From Chloracidobacterium sp. UBA7659 (lineage in GTDB: Bacteria; Acidobacteriota; Blastocatellia; Pyrinomonadales; Pyrinomonadaceae): DNA of 10,482 nucleotides. The stretch spans positions 4,575-15,056 of the forward strand of contig DLHV01000129.1 in NCBI GenBank assembly GCA_002483395.1. Reading direction: 5' to 3'. This document shows, piece by piece, positions 5,727 through 10,482 of the stretch. A model generated the notes under the pieces. It ran no database searches, was not told the origin of the DNA, and was given only the letters and a program-made list of their open reading frames with translations. A program made the position numbers and the translations under genes. How positions within the stretch are numbered: position 1 is the first letter of the stretch; every line of letters begins with the position of its first letter.

Positions 5727-8723
5727 CTACTGAATAAGTGTAGTAATCGAATGAGCGAGTTCGATGCGGGTGAGTGTTCGGCTTGGGTTGAACCGGTTGC
5801 TGTTATCCAAAACCAAATAGCCATTCTGCAACGCGACCGCGACATAGCCACGAAGAGAAACCGGAATCAGTGTAGCGTCTGCAACGTTTACGGGCAGGGT
5901 TGCGGTGGCAGCCTGCCCGTCAAGATTGGCCGACTTTACAAACGCAACCGCCGCGACCAGCCTCGATGCTGAATTGTTAGGATAAAATCTGCCGCCGGTT
6001 GAAGCATCATACAACAGCTTGCCGCTTTGATTGGATTGAACGCTCTCAACCGCATTTCGTGTGTAACGGTCCTTGACATCCGAAAACATAGCGATTCTCG
6101 CGACATACTGTGAAACCAGCCCGCTCCGGACAAGTGTATCGGCCAGTTCGGCTCGCGTGACCGCGAATCCCGGATTGAACCGCCTACCATCTGGAAGGAT
6201 CAGATTCGCCAAAAGGCTTTGCTCGGCCTCCGCCAGCATCGTCGGCGATAACGCAGCCAGATCCGACAAATTTGGGTATTCGACGCGAGTTACCTCAACC
6301 GCGCCAAAAATATTTTGAGCAGTACCGACAACACCCGTGTGCCTTACATCGCTCCGAAGCATCTGGCTGGCCGGATTCCGCAATACTATCTTCTCGCGGC
6401 GGCCGGTCAATCCCGGCAGGTTCAGACTATTCGATTCGCCGGCCAGGCTGTTATTCACGCCGTATAACTTCAAGCCAAAATCATTAACGCTCATGTCCCA
6501 AGAAACGTTAACGCTTGCCTGCACTGTATTTTGCGGGATGGTGATGCTAGTCGACGAGGTAATATTCGGATATACCGTTTGGCCGAATGTCTGGGTCGTT
6601 GAAGTAATAAATTTGACGGAATTTTTTGTCAGGACAGACCGGAAAGTTCCCATTCGTCTTTCAGGAAATGCTGCTTCCAAAACAGCGGCATAGGTATTCA
6701 AGACACCGGCTCCGGCTTCGTGGTAGAAATATTTCGGAAGCGGGGTTGCAGTACGGCTCAAAATGTCCTTGATTTCAGCGGGGGTAAGATTCGGGTTTGC
6801 CTCGAGCATCAGCGCGACAGCTCCGGCAACCTGCGGGGCCGAAAACGATGTTCCGCTCGCAGTCGTATAATATGGTATTTCCGCGGGTGTCAACCGCTGT
6901 GTATCGGCCCCGGAGATGCCGGTTGTGCCGGTCGATGTTGCAATGCTGCGAAGACTTATCACATTTGAACCCGGTGCGACCAATGACGGGTGCTGGAGCT
7001 GGTCGCCAAAATTTCCACGCGATGAAAAGCCCGCAAGGCGTCCAGCCTCGTTGGTAGCCCCGACGCCGATCACCCACGGGGCGGCAGCGTAGGGATTCAG
7101 GGTGCCGTTGCCCGAACCGGAATTACCGGCTGAGAAAACAACGTTCACGCCGCGGTCGGTCAACATTTTGGTCGCGATGTTAACGGGGTCGTTGAAATCA
7201 AAAACCGTGCCTGCCGAAAAACTGCAATTAACAACACGAACACCATAATTCGGACCTTTTTCCAGCAAATAATCAAAACCCGCCAGCACATGGGTCAAAT
7301 TAAGGTCGCCAGCGCTCAATCCCAAAAGCCTCGCTCCCGAAGCTACGCCACTGTATCTTCCGCCCGCCGTTTCACCGCTCGCCGCTATCACGCCCGCCAC
7401 AAAAGTTCCGTGTCCGCCGGCGAGATCTGTATTCGCCAGATTTTCCACCGGGATCGGATTAGTGAAACCCGCCGGGACACTCTGAGCATCCGCAAGGCGA
7501 ACATTTTGAACGACTCTACCCGTCAGATCGGTGTGTTGGGCGTTGATTCCCGTATCCAGAACCGCGACCGTTACATTTCTGCCGGTCACCGGAAGCGTCG
7601 CGTTTTTCGCAAGCAGATCATTGTCGCCGGCGACACGCTGGACGCCGGTCGGGTTGAAATACGGATCCGAATTAAACGTGAGTGTGCGGTTTCCGTAAAG
7701 CGATCGAACGCTGGGAAGCTGTGATACGGCAACTAATTGGGCACGTGTTGCCGTAACATAAACCGCGGGCAGAACACGAAAACGCGTGCCGCCGAGAATG
7801 CCTATTTGCTGCAACTGAGCAATGTCGGAATCTCTGACCGCTTGGTGATAAACGATGATCGCGTTGATATTGCTGTCGTTGGTGGCTTCGTTTAGACGTA
7901 GAGCAAGTTCCGGATCGACGCTTTGAAGCCCCGTTTGGTCGTCGGCCCCGGTCAGCGCAATCCCATCAACACCTGTCAAGGTAATTCCGTCGGCACCCGT
8001 CAGAGCGATCCCATCAGCTCCGGTCAGTGTAATGCCATCTGCACCGGTCAATGTGATTCCAGAAGGATCGACCTGGTCGAAGACAACTCCGTTCGAATCG
8101 AATCCCGTAACTGAATCAGCTCCAGTCAGCGTGATGCCGTCGGCACCTGTCAGCGTAATGCCGTCCGCTCCAGTCAGGGTGATCCCGTCTGCTCCCGTAA
8201 GCGTGATTCCGTTTGGCCCAACCTGCGTCGCTCCGTCTGCGCCGGTTAATGTGATTCCGTCCGCACCGGTTAAGGTAATTCCGTCGGCGCCCGTTAGAGT
8301 TATGCCGTTTGGACGCCTAAGGACGATCGAATTGGCAGTGTACTGTGTGCCGTCCGCACCTGTCAGCGTAATGCCGTCCGCTCCAGTCAGGGTGATCCCG
8401 TCTGCTCCGGTAAGAGTGATTCCGTCTGCACCAGTAAGCGTGATTCCGTTCGGGCCGGTGTATGTTGCGCCATCGGCTCCCGTTGTTAATATACCGTCGG
8501 CTCCTGTTAAGGTGATGCCGTCCGCTCCCGTAAGTGTTATTCCATTTGATCGAGTATTGAGAAAGCCGTCGGCGCCGGTAAGAGCAATACCGGAAGTTCC
8601 GATGTAATTAACACCATCGGCACCCGTCAATGTAATGCCGTTCGATTTGACTATATTAATTCCTGCGCTGATTGAACTAGCGGTAAATACAAAGAGCAGG
8701 ATTAAGCAAAGGGCCTTTCTCAT
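5727..8723 (-). CDS. Secreted S8 (subtilisin-like) serine peptidase with N-terminal GITLTGAD repeats and C-terminal SLH-like region
   Basis: 998 residues. Signal peptide at 1-20 (core LCLILLFVFTASS, likely cut after SISA). Residues 29-261 hold 21 copies of an eight-residue unit. Residues about 272-350 resemble an inhibitor I9 prodomain. The subtilase domain (about 384-685) has the full triad in the family order: D390 in VLDTG, H438 in GGHGTF, S626 in GTSFSAP, with oxyanion N534 in SAGN. A beta-rich part (about 700-820) like a peptidase C-terminal sandwich follows, then about 849-998 with S-layer homology features (RFNPGFAVTRAELA, FSDVKD, RFYPNN, RFNPSRTLTRIELA). The protein should be exported, matured by loss of the prodomain and probably held at the cell surface. 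Unusually, the repeats lie before the prodomain. ATG 8723 is followed directly by the signal peptide; no clear Shine-Dalgarno precedes it. It is convergent with the glycan operon and need not be linked to it. Confidence 0.93.
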   Translation of the reverse strand: MRKALCLILLFVFTASSISAGINIVKSNGITLTGADGVNYIGTSGIALTGADGFLNTRSNGITLTGADGITLTGADGILTTGADGATYTGPNGITLTGADGITLTGADGITLTGADGITLTGADGTQYTANSIVLRRPNGITLTGADGITLTGADGITLTGADGATQVGPNGITLTGADGITLTGADGITLTGADGITLTGADSVTGFDSNGVVFDQVDPSGITLTGADGITLTGADGIALTGADGITLTGVDGIALTGADDQTGLQSVDPELALRLNEATNDSNINAIIVYHQAVRDSDIAQLQQIGILGGTRFRVLPAVYVTATRAQLVAVSQLPSVRSLYGNRTLTFNSDPYFNPTGVQRVAGDNDLLAKNATLPVTGRNVTVAVLDTGINAQHTDLTGRVVQNVRLADAQSVPAGFTNPIPVENLANTDLAGGHGTFVAGVIAASGETAGGRYSGVASGARLLGLSAGDLNLTHVLAGFDYLLEKGPNYGVRVVNCSFSAGTVFDFNDPVNIATKMLTDRGVNVVFSAGNSGSGNGTLNPYAAAPWVIGVGATNEAGRLAGFSSRGNFGDQLQHPSLVAPGSNVISLRSIATSTGTTGISGADTQRLTPAEIPYYTTASGTSFSAPQVAGAVALMLEANPNLTPAEIKDILSRTATPLPKYFYHEAGAGVLNTYAAVLEAAFPERRMGTFRSVLTKNSVKFITSTTQTFGQTVYPNITSSTSITIPQNTVQASVNVSWDMSVNDFGLKLYGVNNSLAGESNSLNLPGLTGRREKIVLRNPASQMLRSDVRHTGVVGTAQNIFGAVEVTRVEYPNLSDLAALSPTMLAEAEQSLLANLILPDGRRFNPGFAVTRAELADTLVRSGLVSQYVARIAMFSDVKDRYTRNAVESVQSNQSGKLLYDASTGGRFYPNNSASRLVAAVAFVKSANLDGQAATATLPVNVADATLIPVSLRGYVAVALQNGYLVLDNSNRFNPSRTLTRIELAHSITTLIQ
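7941..8639 (-). repeat. Array of 21 imperfect 24-base units encoding GITLTGAD, within the S8 peptidase gene
   Basis: Units encode G-I-[TA]-L-T-G-[AV]-D (one copy reads ILTTGAD). They fall in runs of 1, 1, 3, 4, 3, 4 and 5, separated by spacers of about 7-20 residues such as ATYTGPN, TQYTANSIVLRRPN and ATQVGPN. The protein unit is almost invariant while third codon positions differ widely, which points to selection on the peptide. The regular hydrophobic/small-residue period of eight could build a beta-solenoid or fibre (inference). Confidence 0.95.
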
Positions 8724-8817
8724 CAGGATCGTGGGCTAAATCATTAAGAAATAGCTAACTGCAAGAACTGTATCGTTTTACTACCTTCAGTGTATTAAAA
8801 TCGGACAAGTATTTAAG

Positions 8818-8846
8818 GGGGCGATCCGATAATACGCTATCGCCCC
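8818..8846 (-). terminator. Hairpin, probable terminator of the secreted-protein gene
   Basis: Perfect eight-base inverted repeat, GGGGCGAT at 8818-8825 and ATCGCCCC at 8839-8846, with a 13-base loop. On the - strand it begins 20 bases after the stop codon at 8867-8869 and is followed by CTTAAATACTT, which has only a weak U-run. Position and GC-rich stem fit an intrinsic or hairpin-assisted terminator that separates this gene from the peptidase gene downstream. A regulatory hairpin is the alternative. Confidence 0.6.
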
Positions 8847-8866
8847 ATAATGTGCAAATTTCATTC

Positions 8867-9706
8867 CTAATTTGCAGGTTCCTTGCGATTTACCGGCTTG
8901 CTTTTAGCAGGTTGATCGCTGGTAGCCGGTTGATTGCTTAGCTGCAATTGAAAAGTCGCACCCTTATCTACCCTGAGATTTTTATTCGGTGTCGAGAGCG
9001 TGGTTGAGCTGTTAGCCGAACCGCTCACGGAATTCGAAATCTGTATGCCGTTCAGCTTTTGTCCAACAGCATCCGTTGTGCTTCCGAGTGTTTGACCAGC
9101 AGTGTTGGCTACGCCGCCGACCGTTTGTGTTGCCGTGTTCGCAAGCCCTCCAACGGCGTTGGTAACACCGCCAACCGTGCCGCCAACGCCGCCGAGAAGG
9201 CCGCCCCCGGATGAACCGCCGCTCGATGTAGATGCGGATGACTGGGAAGACCCGGACAAAGTTGAGTTCAAAGTATCATCGGCCGAAGCCGTTGCCCGGG
9301 CATAGGTTATTGAAACTATCGACGCCGTTATCGGAGCCGCCAGGTTTTTGCCTTCGACGCGATCGAACACCATACCGATCTTCGACATCGAGTTATCCTT
9401 CGAACGCTGCTGGACTTCGGTGATCCGCCCGATGAGGTTGGTGCCTTTCGGTATTACGGTTTTACCCTCTTCCTTTATCGCCTTGGTTGTCCTCAGAACG
9501 ACTTCGTCGCCAACCTTAGCTTTCTTAACGTCAATTGTATTCTGTAGCTGAGCGTCGACGGCCGCATTAGTCGCCGAAGAAAAAACCTGCCCGCCTTGAA
9601 TTGTGGAAGCGGTGCTGCCGACCGATCGGGTTGATGTGCTCGTTTGAGCAATACAAATGATCCCGGTCGCTAAAATCAAGCTGAAACTTAAATAAAACTT
9701 CTTCAT
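8867..9706 (-). CDS. Secreted protein of unknown function with a VirB10/TrbI-like beta segment and Gly-rich repeats
   Basis: 279 residues from ATG 9706. The frame could start 28 codons earlier at 9790, but that start has no ribosome site, whereas 9706 has AAGGAG five bases upstream and begins a clean signal peptide (MKKFYLSFSLILATGIICIA, likely cut before QTS). Residues about 60-133 (VGDEVVLRTT, TVIPKGTNLIGRITEV, MVFDRVEG, PITASIVSI) form a beta-rich unit whose 'IPKGTxLxGxI' turn recalls VirB10/TrbI-like proteins; this is resemblance only. Residues 141-180 are Ser/Gly-rich. Residues 178-216 repeat 7- and 11-residue units such as VGGLANTATQT and VGGVANTAGQT. The tail is polar and rich in Lys and Pro. 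It is probably periplasmic or surface located. It is transcribed divergently from the STAND ATPase gene across a symmetric operator-like element and is followed by a hairpin at 8818-8846. Confidence 0.8.
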   Translation of the reverse strand: MKKFYLSFSLILATGIICIAQTSTSTRSVGSTASTIQGGQVFSSATNAAVDAQLQNTIDVKKAKVGDEVVLRTTKAIKEEGKTVIPKGTNLIGRITEVQQRSKDNSMSKIGMVFDRVEGKNLAAPITASIVSITYARATASADDTLNSTLSGSSQSSASTSSGGSSGGGLLGGVGGTVGGVTNAVGGLANTATQTVGGVANTAGQTLGSTTDAVGQKLNGIQISNSVSGSANSSTTLSTPNKNLRVDKGATFQLQLSNQPATSDQPAKSKPVNRKEPAN

Positions 9707-9711
9707 AGTTA

Positions 9712-9717
9712 CTCCTT
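9712..9717 (-). promoter_or_regulatory. Shine-Dalgarno site that decides the start at 9706
   Basis: Reads AAGGAG on the - strand, five bases before ATG 9706. It favours this start over the in-frame ATG at 9790, which would put an unlikely polar 28-residue extension before the signal peptide. Confidence 0.8.
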
Positions 9718-9799
9718 GGTTTGGCAATCCTAAGGCGATTGCGTAATTCAAAATTTGATTTGGGGTGAGTCCTGGTCTATTCATTTTCAAACCATCGCC

Positions 9800-9805
9800 A
9801 CTATA
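9800..9805 (-). promoter_or_regulatory. Candidate -10 box for the secreted-protein gene
   Basis: TATAGT on the - strand, one mismatch from TATAAT, about 94 bases before ATG 9706. No TTGACA-like box lies 16-18 bases upstream; that position falls inside the left arm of the inverted repeat. This would fit an activator-dependent promoter. It rests on one short match. Confidence 0.3.
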
Positions 9806-9815
9806 TCCGGGGCGC

Positions 9816-9893
9816 CTTGAGAAAAACTTGAGTTTTCAGCCGTTCGTCAGAGAAAATTCGTCATCTCCCAACCGAACTCAAGTTTTTCTCAAG
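9816..9893. promoter_or_regulatory. Operator-like element: perfect 19-base inverted repeat with four CTTGAG boxes, between divergent genes
   Basis: The left arm CTTGAGAAAAACTTGAGTT (9816-9834) is the exact reverse complement of the right arm (9875-9893), with 40 bases between. Each arm holds two CTTGAG boxes whose starts are 11 bases apart, about one helical turn, as in tandem sites for OmpR/PhoB-type regulators. The two arms are 59 bases apart. The spacer also has a direct repeat, TTCGTCA (9843-9849 and 9857-9863). The element lies between the divergent genes at 9706 and 9919, so it could control both. Which regulator binds is unknown. Confidence 0.6.
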
Positions 9894-9918
9894 ATTTATT
9901 TACTAACTTGGTTGCGTT

Positions 9919-10482
9919 ATGACGATGACTTTTTTCGTAAACGACAGTTTCGATTCGGATGATAATTTTTTCCCGCGGGATGCCGGCAGCAATAAGGCGT
10001 GCCAAAAGTTCCATATCTTTGAGGAAAAGTTGTCTATTCCCGAATTCGATGGCATTCTTCAAAGGCCTCGGCTCGACGAGATGATCGACAAATCCTTGTC
10101 GCAATTCGGCGCGACGCTTATCTCTGGAAGATCGGGCACCGGAAAAACCGCCTTGGCCGCCGATTTTGCAAGGAATCGAAGCAAAGTAGCATGGTATTCC
10201 GTCGAATCGCCGGACATTGAATGGAAAGCGTTCTCACGATATTTTTCAGCCTGTTTAAGCCGCTTGCTGGCGGGTAATTCGCGTCCATCACTGTGTATTA
10301 CGTCAAGCAGCGACGTATCGAAGGGGGCCATTGCTCAATTTCTCGCGGACATTTTTGCAAAGATAGATGCCGATCCCGGGCGAGAACCGCTGCTTATTGT
10401 GCTCGACGACCTGCACCACTTTTTCGATGCTCCGTGGTTCGGTGAATTTTTCAACCTGCTGCTCTATTCCCTGCGGGAAAAC
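9919..10482 (+). CDS. MalT-like STAND ATPase (probable transcriptional regulator or signalling protein), 3' end cut by the window
   Basis: The frame is open from ATG 9919 to the last base: 188 codons with no stop. It contains a lead-in KLSIPEF...QRPRL typical before MalT-type ATPase domains, then ISGRSGTGKT with Walker A G70-T77, the strand VAWYSVESPD followed by FSRYFSACL, and Walker B LLIVLDDLHH with D163/D164. In MalT/LuxR-family ATPases this domain senses a ligand, oligomerises with ATP, and carries C-terminal repeats and often a DNA-binding domain; those parts lie outside the window. ATG 9925 or a later start (TTG 10030, preceded by GAGGA) is possible, since no Shine-Dalgarno precedes 9919. 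The in-frame stop at 9904 sets the upstream limit. It diverges from the secreted-protein gene and could be its regulator (inference). Confidence 0.75.
   Translation, partial: MTMTFFVNDSFDSDDNFFPRDAGSNKACQKFHIFEEKLSIPEFDGILQRPRLDEMIDKSLSQFGATLISGRSGTGKTALAADFARNRSKVAWYSVESPDIEWKAFSRYFSACLSRLLAGNSRPSLCITSSSDVSKGAIAQFLADIFAKIDADPGREPLLIVLDDLHHFFDAPWFGEFFNLLLYSLREN

Noticed and set aside
8032..8607. 191-codon + strand frame reading as PSAPVSVIP repeats
   Set aside because: It is the mirror of the GITLTGAD array on the opposite strand of a clear gene; the repetition is inherited from the real coding frame, and no ribosome site or signal precedes it.
7941..8639. CRISPR array
   Set aside because: The repeats are 24-base coding units in tandem with no unique spacers of even length, and they translate to a conserved peptide in an open gene.
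9102..9305. Pro-rich + strand frame of 67 codons
   Set aside because: It is antisense to the Gly/Thr-rich repeats of the secreted protein and has no independent support.
9707..9790. N-terminal extension of the secreted protein from ATG 9790
   Set aside because: No ribosome site; it would bury the signal peptide behind 28 polar residues, while ATG 9706 has a strong AAGGAG at ideal spacing.
9816..9893. Miniature transposon with terminal inverted repeats
   Set aside because: Only 78 bases, no flanking target duplication seen, and the arms have an internal phased box structure that fits an operator better.

Overview
The window looks like chromosomal DNA of a diderm (Gram-negative type) bacterium with mid-range GC. 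The 'GITLTGAD' octapeptide repeats in a secreted S8 peptidase and the secreted-protein style recall Acidobacteriota of the Blastocatellia/Pyrinomonadaceae kind. That placement comes from memory of similar proteins, not from a search. The window holds six protein genes, two of them cut by its edges. I saw no RNA genes, CRISPR arrays or insertion sequences.

Left half (1-5645, all + strand): four genes in tandem with gaps of 23, 43 and 53 bases, probably one operon. They are (a) the 3' part of a kinase-fold phosphotransferase, (b) a 602-residue ABC exporter with fused membrane and ATPase domains, (c) a 633-residue protein joining a MurG-like GT-B glycosyltransferase to a polysaccharide deacetylase, and (d) a 332-residue protein with a signal peptide and beta-barrel pattern, probably in the outer membrane. 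Together they suggest that a glycan or glycoconjugate is made and trimmed in or at the inner membrane, flipped or exported by the ABC protein, and possibly handled at the outer membrane. The substrate cannot be told from sequence.

Middle (5727-8723, - strand): a 998-residue secreted subtilase, convergent with the operon. Its order is signal peptide, 21 octapeptide repeats (residues 29-261), an I9-like prodomain, a complete D390/H438/S626 catalytic domain, a beta-sandwich linker and a C-terminal SLH-like region (about 849-998).

Right end (8818-10482): a hairpin terminator, a secreted 279-residue protein of unknown function on the - strand (start reassigned to 9706 on a strong Shine-Dalgarno), and the 5' part of a MalT-like STAND ATPase on the + strand. 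The last two genes diverge from a 212-base spacer. That spacer contains a perfect 19-base inverted repeat (9816-9834 / 9875-9893), each arm being two CTTGAG boxes 11 bases apart. This looks like an operator for a regulator that binds direct repeats and is the most interesting non-coding signal here. The two novelty candidates are the repeat-bearing subtilase and the operon-borne glycosyltransferase-deacetylase/ABC/barrel set.
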